From contig JACCSI010000223.1 in the NCBI GenBank assembly GCA_013813075.1, positions 1 through 5,335 of the forward strand: DNA of 5,335 nt, in the 5' to 3' direction. This DNA is from Acidobacteriota bacterium (GTDB lineage Bacteria; Acidobacteriota; Vicinamibacteria; Vicinamibacterales; UBA2999). The notes beneath the pieces were generated by a model. It saw only the letters and a list, made by a program, of their open reading frames with translations. It made no database searches and was not told the DNA's origin. This document shows, one piece after another, positions 1 to 5,335 of the stretch. Every line of letters begins with the position of its first letter. Positions within the stretch are counted from its first letter, which is position 1. A program made the translations under genes and the position numbers.

Positions 1-16
1 CGTGACGCCGAATCAT
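1..16 (-). CDS. Possible start of a further gene, cut by the window edge
   Basis: An ATG at 16 (reading MIRRH to the edge) has GGAG at 26-23, six bases upstream, which is ideal Shine-Dalgarno spacing. It lies about 130 nt downstream of the purN stop on the same strand. An in-frame ATG at 28 and a GTG at 46 are alternatives. Only five codons are visible, so no product can be named and the call rests on the ribosome binding site alone. Confidence 0.3.
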
Positions 17-53
17 GAATCGCTCCATTTGATCCGAGTGTCGCACATTCAGG

Positions 54-65
54 CGGTGGCCACCG
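54..65. other. Perfect 12-bp palindrome in the region after purN
   Basis: CGGTGGCCACCG is its own reverse complement. It lies 26 bp upstream of the ATG at 28 and 38 bp upstream of the ATG at 16, in the only stretch between purN and a possible next gene. It could be an operator half-site pair or a chance event in GC-rich DNA. As an RNA hairpin it would leave only a four-base loop on a four-pair stem, so a DNA-binding role is the better reading if it has any. Confidence 0.3.
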
Positions 66-102
66 TGACGTTGAAGTCGCCGCGGGGCCGCGATGCCCTG
101 AC

Positions 103-128
103 GCGCAGGTGGTGCGCAGGTGGTGCGC
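103..128. repeat. Short tandem repeat, 11-bp unit
   Basis: GCGCAGGTGGT occurs at 103-113 and again at 114-124, followed by GCGC of a third unit (125-128). The core GGTGCGC recurs at 137-143. The repeat lies just past the purN stop. Its unit length is not a multiple of three, so it does not look coding. Two copies are few, and chance or slippage is possible. Confidence 0.6.
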
Positions 129-144
129 GAAGCTGCGGTGCGCT

Positions 145-753
145 TCAAATAGGGAACAGAAACCGGCGTCCATCGAGTCGCCCCTGGCCGTCGAGCACTC
201 GCTTGATCGCCTGAGGGTAAAGGCGATGTTCAGCAGCGAGAATCCGTGCGCTCAGTGCGTCGGATGTGTCGTCCGCTGCCACCGGCACGGCGGCTTGCAT
301 CACGATTGGGCCGCCATCGAGCTCGGCGCTGACGAAGTGCACGGTCGCACCGGTCACCTTGACGCCGTAATCAAACGCCTGCTGCTGCGCGTCGAGTCCA
401 GGAAATGCCGGGAGCAGTGACGGGTGAATGTTCAGAACCCTCTCGGGAAAGGCCTCGAGAAATGCCGGGCCGAGCAGGCGCATGAAGCCGGCCAGGCAGA
501 CGAGATCGACGCGACGGCGTTGCAGGGCGGCGGCCAGCGCGCCGTCGAAAGCGTCGCGATCGGGCCACTGGTGCTGCGGCATCACAATCGACTCGATCCC
601 TGCCGACGCCGCGCGCGCTAGCCCCCCGGCCTCGGCAACATTCGAGATGACGACGGCGATTTCTGCAGCCAGCCGCTTGTCGGTGACGGCGTCAATAATC
701 GCCTGCAAGTTGGAGCCACGTCCCGAAATGAGCACGCCAAGGCGATGGACCAT
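145..753 (-). CDS. purN: Phosphoribosylglycinamide (GAR) formyltransferase, folate-dependent
   Basis: PurN transfers a formyl group from 10-formyl-tetrahydrofolate to GAR, giving FGAR (step 3). The protein has 202 residues, close to the usual 190-215. The phosphate-binding loop near the N-terminus reads SGRGSNLQAI (10-19). The catalytic triad known from E. coli PurN (Asn106, His108, Asp144) is matched by Asn108, His110 and Asp146, in NIHPSLLPAFPG (108-119) and ELDGGPIV (144-151). CLAGFMRLL (86-94) is also typical. The start MVHRLGVLIS puts the first beta-strand right at the N-terminus, as in relatives, so ATG 753 is well placed although it has no Shine-Dalgarno sequence. The gene is complete and is the last clear gene of the purine block in this window. 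The use of PurN, not the formate-dependent PurT, ties this step to the folate pool. Confidence 0.97.
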   Translation of the reverse strand: MVHRLGVLISGRGSNLQAIIDAVTDKRLAAEIAVVISNVAEAGGLARAASAGIESIVMPQHQWPDRDAFDGALAAALQRRRVDLVCLAGFMRLLGPAFLEAFPERVLNIHPSLLPAFPGLDAQQQAFDYGVKVTGATVHFVSAELDGGPIVMQAAVPVAADDTSDALSARILAAEHRLYPQAIKRVLDGQGRLDGRRFLFPI

Positions 754-828
754 GAAAACGTAAAAATATCACGTGTTCGGACGCGTCCTGCTCGCGGCCG
801 TCGACACGCACAGCGGCGGCCTTGGAGA

Positions 829-1851
829 CTAGACGTAGGCGACCGTCTGAGCGCCGCGGACGATGTCACCGATGACAACGGGTGACTCGTGGCGGGTGCG
901 GAGGTCGTCCAGCACGGTCACGGCAAGCGCCGCCGGGCACACGATGATAAGGCCGATACCCATGTTGAAGGTACGCCACATGTCTGCCTCGGGCACCTCG
1001 CCAACACGCTGCAGCCACTGAAAGACGGGCGGTACTTGCCACCTCGCCCGATCGACGCGCGCGGCAGTCCCGGTCGGCAACGCCCGCGGCAGGTTATCGG
1101 TGATGCCGCCGCCGGTGATGTGCGCCATGCCCTTGATGGCGCCCTTGACGACGAGGGGATACACCGCGTGGAGATAGGAACGGTGCGGCGTGAGCAGCAC
1201 GTCGCCAATGGCCGCGCCAAGCTCGGGAACCCGTGCATCGGGCTTCAGCGCAAGACGCTCGAACACGATCCGTCGCGCCAGCGAGTAACCGTTGGTGTGT
1301 AACCCGGTCGAGGGTAGCCCGATCAGGACGTCACCGGCCGCAATGCTCCGGCCGTCGATGAGCGTCGCGCCGTCGACTGCCCCGACGATGAAGCCGGCGA
1401 GGTCGTACTCGCCATCCGCGTAAAAGCCGGGCATCTCCGCGGTCTCGCCCCCGAGCAGAGCGCAGCCATTGTCGCGACACGCACGGGCCAGCCCCTCCAC
1501 CACCTGCTCGGCAATATCGGGTTGGAGTCGTCCGGTCGCGAGATAGTCGAGGAAAAACAGGGGCCGAGCGCCCTGCACGAGAATGTCATTGACGCAGTGA
1601 TTGACGAGATCGACACCGATCGTGCGGTGTTGATTCGTCAAGAAAGCCACCTTCAGCTTGGTGCCCACACCATCGGCGCTCGAGACCAGGATGGGGTCTT
1701 TCCATGCCGTCGGATCGAGCCTGAAGAGGCCGCCGAACGATCCGATGTCGGAGAGCACACCGCCGGTAAAGGTGGATTTCGCCAACGCCCGGATGCGGCG
1801 CACGGTCTCGTTGCCGGCGTCGATATCAACGCCTGAGGTCTTGTAGTCCAT
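829..1851 (-). CDS. purM: Phosphoribosylformylglycinamidine cyclo-ligase (AIR synthetase)
   Basis: PurM closes the imidazole ring, converting FGAM and ATP to AIR in the cytosol (step 5); its substrate is the product of PurL encoded upstream. The protein has 340 residues, normal for the family (about 345). It starts with the typical YKTSGVDIDAGNE segment (3-15), which fixes the ATG at 1851. Further family motifs are SSADGVGTKLK (57-67), VNDILVQGARPLFFLDYLATG (split over 88-107), GGETAEMPGFY (134-144), STGLHTNGYSL (181-191), HITGGGITDNLPRALP (244-259) and MWRTFNMGIG (291-300). Together they cover the N-terminal AIRS domain and the C-terminal domain, with no gap or frameshift. The gene follows the HEAT gene after 31 nt and precedes purN by 75 nt. 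There is no Shine-Dalgarno sequence ahead of the start; the leader is GC-rich and then ends in a run of six U residues followed by A directly at the ATG. Confidence 0.97.
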   Translation of the reverse strand: MDYKTSGVDIDAGNETVRRIRALAKSTFTGGVLSDIGSFGGLFRLDPTAWKDPILVSSADGVGTKLKVAFLTNQHRTIGVDLVNHCVNDILVQGARPLFFLDYLATGRLQPDIAEQVVEGLARACRDNGCALLGGETAEMPGFYADGEYDLAGFIVGAVDGATLIDGRSIAAGDVLIGLPSTGLHTNGYSLARRIVFERLALKPDARVPELGAAIGDVLLTPHRSYLHAVYPLVVKGAIKGMAHITGGGITDNLPRALPTGTAARVDRARWQVPPVFQWLQRVGEVPEADMWRTFNMGIGLIIVCPAALAVTVLDDLRTRHESPVVIGDIVRGAQTVAYV

Positions 1852-1882
1852 TAAAAAATCGGCCCGGGGCTGCTCAACGGAA

Positions 1883-3097
1883 CTAGAAGTCGAGTTTGGT
1901 GATCAACTGCTCGGATAAACGTCTCAAGGGCGAGCCGTTGGCGGCGGCCCAGTAGCCGCGGCGCACCGTCACGAAAAACTGTTCTTCCTCTAGATCCTCT
2001 TCGAGCATGTCGAAGCCTTCCGAGAGCAGCTCAATGGCGCCGGTCTGATCTTTCCGCTGCTGAAGAACCTGCAGCATTAACGGCGTGTTGCGCAGTGCGA
2101 CCTTCGCGACCGAGAGGGCCAGGGGCGCGCGCACCGGATCGCTCGAGGGGATGCCGGCGCCGAACAGGATGTCGAGCGCCTCGGCGTTGCCGGCGATCGC
2201 CACCGCATCCAGGCCAAACGCCGCGGCGCGCACGAGTTCCTGGTACCCCGCGTTATCGTCGGCGAATCCCAGCATCTTCTGCAGGTACCCGAGATGTGCA
2301 GCGCAGTTGACGCCGAGGAGGCAAATCGCCGCGGCCACCGTCGGTTGAATCGACCGACCGCCCGTGCGCTGCAACGCCGAAAACGTTGCCAGCGAGCGCT
2401 TGTCGCCAATCTTTCCCAACGCCAGCACGGCATCATCCTGTAGCGGGCCATCGAGATTCACCACGTCAGTCAGCTTGACGATGGCGGCGGCCTGCTTGAA
2501 GTCGCCGAGCGCCTCGATTACGGAGCTCCGGAAATGATCGACACCCCGGGTGACGTCTGCTAAAAGCGCGTCGCGGACCTTCGGATGGTCCCCGAGGGCC
2601 GCCAGCGCGCGCACGAGCGCCGGCCGGACGAAATCGCCCTGTTCTTTCTGCAACGCCGCAAGAAACTGTTCGGTCAGTGCCGGATCAGGATTGCGTTCGA
2701 AAAACCCGTATGCCACTTCGCGAAGGCGATCGTTGGGCGAGGCCAGCGCCTCGCGCATTTCATCCGCGGCACGCGGGTCGTTGAAGCCGGTGAGGAGGAC
2801 AAGGCTCTTGAAGCGGACGAATCCGTCCTGGTGTTCATTGACGGCTTGAAGCAGCGCCGGCACCGCCTGGGCCGCGGCAGACCGCCGGACCACGCGCGCG
2901 GCTTTGGAACGCGACGAGTAGTCAATGTCGGCCAGGCGGTTGATTGCCGCACGGATGTCGGCCAGGCTCGTCGCGGCCGGCCCGCGCTCCTGCGCAGCCG
3001 CGCCCACGGCGACCACTGACAGGACAACGAGTGCGAGGCGGGCGCCGTTAGACGACGCCTTCGGGTTCTTCTTCGGGGAGCGAGCGTTTTGTGACAT
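1883..3097 (-). CDS. Predicted exported HEAT-repeat protein of unknown function
   Basis: The product has 404 residues. The N-terminus looks like a Sec signal peptide: a basic region (RSPKKNPK, 6-13), a hydrophobic core (about 21-35, LALVVLSVVAVGAAA) and a likely cleavage after Ala35 (AAA|Q). There is no lipobox cysteine, so a soluble periplasmic or secreted protein of about 369 residues is expected. From about residue 60 to 275 it is built of helical HEAT-like repeats, seen as recurring units such as VRFKSLVLLTGFNDPRAADEM (split over 94-114), FVRPALVRALAALGDHP (156-172), FRSSVIEALGDF (189-200) and LQDDAVLALGKIGDKR (219-234). The C-terminal third is helical with an acidic patch (EEDLEEEQ, 366-373). 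No catalytic motif is visible, and HEAT solenoids usually bind other proteins. ATG 3097 lies 50 nt inside purF and is preceded by TGAGG at 4-nt spacing; a later start would lose the basic region. The setting in a purine operon suggests coexpression, but no purine role can be read from the sequence. Confidence 0.88.
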   Translation of the reverse strand: MSQNARSPKKNPKASSNGARLALVVLSVVAVGAAAQERGPAATSLADIRAAINRLADIDYSSRSKAARVVRRSAAAQAVPALLQAVNEHQDGFVRFKSLVLLTGFNDPRAADEMREALASPNDRLREVAYGFFERNPDPALTEQFLAALQKEQGDFVRPALVRALAALGDHPKVRDALLADVTRGVDHFRSSVIEALGDFKQAAAIVKLTDVVNLDGPLQDDAVLALGKIGDKRSLATFSALQRTGGRSIQPTVAAAICLLGVNCAAHLGYLQKMLGFADDNAGYQELVRAAAFGLDAVAIAGNAEALDILFGAGIPSSDPVRAPLALSVAKVALRNTPLMLQVLQQRKDQTGAIELLSEGFDMLEEDLEEEQFFVTVRRGYWAAANGSPLRRLSEQLITKLDF

Positions 3098-4496
3098 CGA
3101 GCCTCAGGCTCAGTTGCAGGTGTGCGTTCTCGTCGCGTGGAAATGCTACCGGGTATTGCCCTGTATAGCACGACGTGCAGTAGCTCTGGCGGCGCGGGCC
3201 GACGGCGTCCAGCAATCCGGACAGGCTGAGATATTTGACTGAATCCGCCCCGACATACTTTCGAATCTCTTCCAATGAATGGGTCGCCGCAATCAACTCG
3301 CTGCGGCGGGGGGTGTCGACGCCGTAGAAACAAGGCGAAACCGTCGGCGGACAGCTGATCCGCAAGTGCACCGCGGCCGCGCCAGCCGCCCGAACCATTT
3401 TGACGATTTTGCGACTCGTGGTGCCTCGCACCAGCGAGTCATCGACCAGTACGACGCGCTTGCCGACGAGGATGCTCTTGACCGGGTTGAGCTTGACCTT
3501 CACGCCGAAATGTCGGATCGACTGAGCCGGCTCGATGAACGTGCGGCCAACATAGTGATTGCGAATCAACCCGAACCGTATCGGCAGCCTGGCTTCTTCG
3601 GCATAACCGATCGCGGCGCAGACGCCGGAGTCCGGGACCGGGACCACGACGTCGGCCTCCACGCCGCTTTCCTTGGCCAGCAGGCGCCCAAGGTTGGTGC
3701 GGACTTCGTTGACGCTCATCCCGAAGACTTCGCTGTCTGGGCGCGCGAAGTAGACGTGTTCGAACACGCAGTGAGACAGCGGCGCCGGCGGAAATGCACG
3801 GCGCGACTTCAATCCATCAGCGCCAATTACGACCACTTCGCCCGGTTCGACGTCACGAACGTAGGTGGCATTGATCAGATCGAGGGCGCACGTTTCCGAG
3901 CAGACGACCCACGCGTCCCCGAGTTTGCCGAGCGCGAGTGGCCGGAAGCCGTGCGGGTCGCGAGCGGCAACTAAATGGTCCTTGACCATCACCGCAAACG
4001 AGAACGCCCCGGACAGCTGTCCGATCGATTCCACCAGCGCGTCGTCAAACGTCCCGGCCTGCGACCGCGCATAGAGGTGCACCAGCACTTCGGTATCGCT
4101 GTTGGTCTGAAAGATCGACCCCTGCTTGACCAGCCGATCGCGAATTTCGGTCGCGTTGACGATGTTGCCGTTGTGGCAGACCGCGACCTGCCCGTGCACG
4201 CAGTCGATGACGATGGGCTGGGCGTTGGACAATTTGCTTTCCCCCGCGGTGGAGTAGCGCGTATGCCCGATGGCGACGTGCCCCGGCAGCGTCGCGATCG
4301 TCGCCTGGTCGAAGATGTCGTTGACGTAACCCATGTCACGGACGGCGCGGATACGCACGCCGTCGGCCGTGGCAATGCCTGCGCTTTCCTGACCTCGATG
4401 CTGCAACGCGTAGAGGCCGAGATACGCGAGCTTCGCCGCCTCGGTATGCCCGTAAATACCGAAGACGCCGCACTCTTCGCGGAACTTGTCCAACAT
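3048..4496 (-). CDS. purF: Amidophosphoribosyltransferase (glutamine PRPP amidotransferase), Bacillus type
   Basis: PurF makes 5-phosphoribosylamine from PRPP and glutamine, the committed first step of purine synthesis. The protein has 482 residues, a usual family length (B. subtilis PurF is 476). The start MLDKFREE-Cys9 fits a short propeptide cleaved to expose the N-terminal catalytic cysteine. The glutaminase domain (about 9-235) shows HRGQESAG at 33-40, HTRYST at 78-83, HNGN at 108-111 and TNSDTEV at 131-137. The phosphoribosyltransferase domain shows VPVPDSG at 285-291 and the PRPP loop VLVDDSLVRGTTS at 349-361. Cys243 (before the YFARPDS motif), Cys389 (PCFYG), Cys440 and Cys443 (YCTSCYTG) match the [4Fe-4S] ligands of the Bacillus enzyme, a type known to be oxygen-labile. 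No other in-frame start exists in the spacer after purL, so ATG at 4496 is firm. The last 16 residues form an acidic tail (LPEEEPEGVV) beyond the conserved core and are encoded in the overlap with the next gene. Confidence 0.97.
   Translation of the reverse strand: MLDKFREECGVFGIYGHTEAAKLAYLGLYALQHRGQESAGIATADGVRIRAVRDMGYVNDIFDQATIATLPGHVAIGHTRYSTAGESKLSNAQPIVIDCVHGQVAVCHNGNIVNATEIRDRLVKQGSIFQTNSDTEVLVHLYARSQAGTFDDALVESIGQLSGAFSFAVMVKDHLVAARDPHGFRPLALGKLGDAWVVCSETCALDLINATYVRDVEPGEVVVIGADGLKSRRAFPPAPLSHCVFEHVYFARPDSEVFGMSVNEVRTNLGRLLAKESGVEADVVVPVPDSGVCAAIGYAEEARLPIRFGLIRNHYVGRTFIEPAQSIRHFGVKVKLNPVKSILVGKRVVLVDDSLVRGTTSRKIVKMVRAAGAAAVHLRISCPPTVSPCFYGVDTPRRSELIAATHSLEEIRKYVGADSVKYLSLSGLLDAVGPRRQSYCTSCYTGQYPVAFPRDENAHLQLSLRLDVTKRSLPEEEPEGVV
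3098..3112 (-). promoter_or_regulatory. Ribosome binding site of the HEAT gene, within a small hairpin inside purF
   Basis: TGAGG (3106-3102) lies four bases before ATG 3097 and is the best Shine-Dalgarno candidate for the HEAT gene. It is part of GAGCC-UGA-GGCUC (3111-3099), a five-pair stem with a three-base loop, extendable by one U-G pair (3112 with 3098). Folded, it would hide the site; ribosomes finishing purF would open it. This fits translational coupling across the overlap, which is an inference. The site also codes for PurF residues, so part of the symmetry may come from codon choice. Confidence 0.5.
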
Positions 4497-4505
4497 GCTT
4501 CGTGC

Positions 4506-4531
4506 GGCAGGGCCGAAGCCCTCGCCCTCCC
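4506..4531 (-). promoter_or_regulatory. purF ribosome binding site with adjacent C(UUCG)G hairpin
   Basis: Directly after the purL stop the mRNA reads GGGAGG (4531-4526), but this is 29 nt from the purF ATG, too far for normal use. Between them, AGGGC-UUCG-GCCCU (4522-4509) forms a five-pair stem closed by the very stable C(UUCG)G tetraloop. Past one bulged G, three more pairs (GGC 4526-4524 with GCC 4508-4506) can extend it. With the full hairpin folded, GGGAG (4531-4527) stacks next to it and only nine unpaired bases remain before the ATG. There is no U-run after the stem, so it is not an intrinsic terminator. The pairing is seen directly; the role in initiation is inferred. Confidence 0.6.
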
Positions 4532-5335
4532 TTAAACCGTGGTCGTCATTCGGCGCTCGATCGCCGTCGCCCAGCTGTTTTCCGCCGCTTGCGCAGCTAC
4601 GTCGATCGCCGTCTTGCCGTCGACCGCGATTGCGATGTGCTCGCCTCCCGTCCTGCCAATCACGTGTGCCGGCACGCGCGCTGAACGCGCCAAGGTCAGC
4701 AGCGCCTCGAGGCTGTCGGTCGGTGTCGAGACCACGATTCGCGACGCCGACTCGCCGAACAAGGTCGCATTGATACGAAATTCGATCGGCGCCTCGCCGA
4801 CGCTCGGCACGTCGGCGGAGATGCCCAGTGACGTGTCAAAGCAACACTCCGCCAACGCCACGGCGAGACCGCCCTCGGCGCAGTCGTGCGCCGATTCAAT
4901 CACGCCGCTTCGGATGGCGTCGAGGACGAGGCGTTGCAGCGCCTTCTCGCGCGACAAATCAAGCTCGGGCGCCGGGCCGGCGACGGTGTCGTGCAGCACG
5001 GCGAGATATTCGCTGCCGCCCAGCTCGCCACGATTGTCGCCGAGCACCACGACCGCGGCGCCGTCCGACTTGAAACGGCGTGTCACGGTTTGACTCGCAT
5101 CCTCGAGCAGGCCAACCACGCCAATGACCGGGGTGGGGTAAATCGACTCGCCTTCCGTCTCGTTGTAGAGACTGACGTTGCCGCCGGTGATCGGGATGTC
5201 GAGGGCGCAGCACGCATCACCGATGCCGCGCACGGCCTCGGCGAGTTGCCACATAATCTCCGGCCGCTCCGGATTGCCAAAATTCAGGTTGTTGGTTCCG
5301 CCAATTGGATCGCCTCCGGCGCACGCGACATTACG
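4532..5335 (-). CDS. purL: Phosphoribosylformylglycinamidine (FGAM) synthase, PurL subunit, 3' part only
   Basis: This is the C-terminal 267 residues of PurL; the 5' part lies beyond the right window edge and the frame is open to the last base. PurL catalyses the ATP- and glutamine-dependent conversion of FGAR to FGAM in the cytosol, step 4 of IMP synthesis. Visible family motifs, numbered within the fragment, are GGTNNLNFGNPERPE at 12-26, GGNVSLYNE at 51-59, YPTPVIGVVG at 66-75, HDCAEGGLAVALAE at 150-163 and FGESASR at 193-199, which belong to the AIR-synthase-like ATP-binding fold. The protein ends at TTTV-stop with no glutaminase domain after the synthase fold. That points to the small PurL, about 740 residues in full, which works with separate PurS and PurQ proteins; neither is in this window. 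A methionine at 5254 is internal and not the true start. purF follows after 35 nt, so the two are very likely cotranscribed. Identity is secure; the small-type assignment is inferred from the C-terminus alone. Confidence 0.96.
   Translation of the reverse strand, partial: RNVACAGGDPIGGTNNLNFGNPERPEIMWQLAEAVRGIGDACCALDIPITGGNVSLYNETEGESIYPTPVIGVVGLLEDASQTVTRRFKSDGAAVVVLGDNRGELGGSEYLAVLHDTVAGPAPELDLSREKALQRLVLDAIRSGVIESAHDCAEGGLAVALAECCFDTSLGISADVPSVGEAPIEFRINATLFGESASRIVVSTPTDSLEALLTLARSARVPAHVIGRTGGEHIAIAVDGKTAIDVAAQAAENSWATAIERRMTTTV

Noticed and set aside
2..214. Plus-strand open frame at the left edge
   Set aside because: It runs into the purN 3' end on the opposite strand, has no Shine-Dalgarno context that can be seen and shows no recognisable protein features.
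754..780. Sigma-70-type promoter ahead of purN (AU-rich TATTTT)
   Set aside because: No acceptable -35 element lies 16-18 bases upstream of the candidate -10, so it is kept only as a weak possibility within a finding.
1853..1872. Intrinsic terminator between the HEAT gene and purM (GC-rich stretch then six U)
   Set aside because: The GC-rich part GCCCCGGGCC cannot form more than a three- or four-pair stem with a usable loop, and the U-run ends at the purM start codon, where a terminator would cut the operon.
2674..3333. Minus-strand open frame of 219 codons across the purF-HEAT junction
   Set aside because: It runs out of frame through both real genes and its product is dominated by Arg, Pro and Ser, typical of a GC-rich frame artefact.
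3279..3974. Long open frame (231 codons) on the plus strand
   Set aside because: It lies wholly antisense to purF, whose identity is certain. The translation is rich in Arg, Asp and Ala with no recognisable motif, as expected for the complement of a GC-rich gene.
3975..4535. Plus-strand open frame of 186 codons opposite the start of purF
   Set aside because: It is a shadow frame opposite the PurF glutaminase domain, with no family features of its own.
1..5335. CRISPR arrays, insertion sequences, tRNA or rRNA genes
   Set aside because: No spaced direct repeats, terminal inverted repeats, transposase-like frames or RNA-gene cores were seen; the window is almost fully used by the five protein genes.

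Overview
The window is a high-GC stretch of bacterial DNA. All supportable genes lie on the minus strand, so they are transcribed from the right edge (5335) to the left edge (1). They form one compact block of de novo purine (IMP) biosynthesis genes, in transcription order: the 3' part of purL, then purF, a gene for an exported HEAT-repeat protein, purM and purN. A possible further gene starts at the left edge. The order purL-purF-purM-purN matches the core of the Bacillus-type pur operon. PurF is the Bacillus type, with a short propeptide before the catalytic cysteine and four cysteines placed for a [4Fe-4S] cluster. GC content, gene order and the exported HEAT protein would fit an Acidobacteriota-like or similar soil lineage, but that placement is an inference and not proven by anything here.

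Layout: 5335-4532 encodes the last 267 residues of PurL (FGAM synthase). A 35-nt spacer (4531-4497) holds a Shine-Dalgarno sequence right after the purL stop, then a C(UUCG)G hairpin, then the purF start. purF occupies 4496-3048. Its last 50 bases overlap the start of the HEAT gene (3097-1883), whose ribosome binding site sits in a small hairpin inside purF. A 31-nt gap leads to purM (1851-829), a 75-nt gap to purN (753-145), and 144 nt of mostly non-coding DNA follow, with small palindromes and a short tandem repeat.

Function: PurF makes phosphoribosylamine from PRPP and glutamine (step 1). PurN formylates GAR to FGAR (step 3). PurL converts FGAR to FGAM (step 4). PurM closes the ring to AIR (step 5). 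The window therefore covers four of the first five steps, with purD (step 2) absent. PurL appears to be the small type, which would need PurS and PurQ encoded elsewhere. The protein that does not fit is the exported HEAT-repeat protein, which lies between two cytosolic purine enzymes and has no obvious role in the pathway.

The most interesting signals are at the gene junctions. These are a hairpin that would bring a distant Shine-Dalgarno sequence to normal spacing before purF, a 50-nt dual-coded overlap in which an acidic PurF tail and a basic signal-peptide n-region share the same bases, and U-rich starts without a Shine-Dalgarno sequence for purM and purN. I see no RNA genes, CRISPR arrays, insertion sequences or clear intrinsic terminators.
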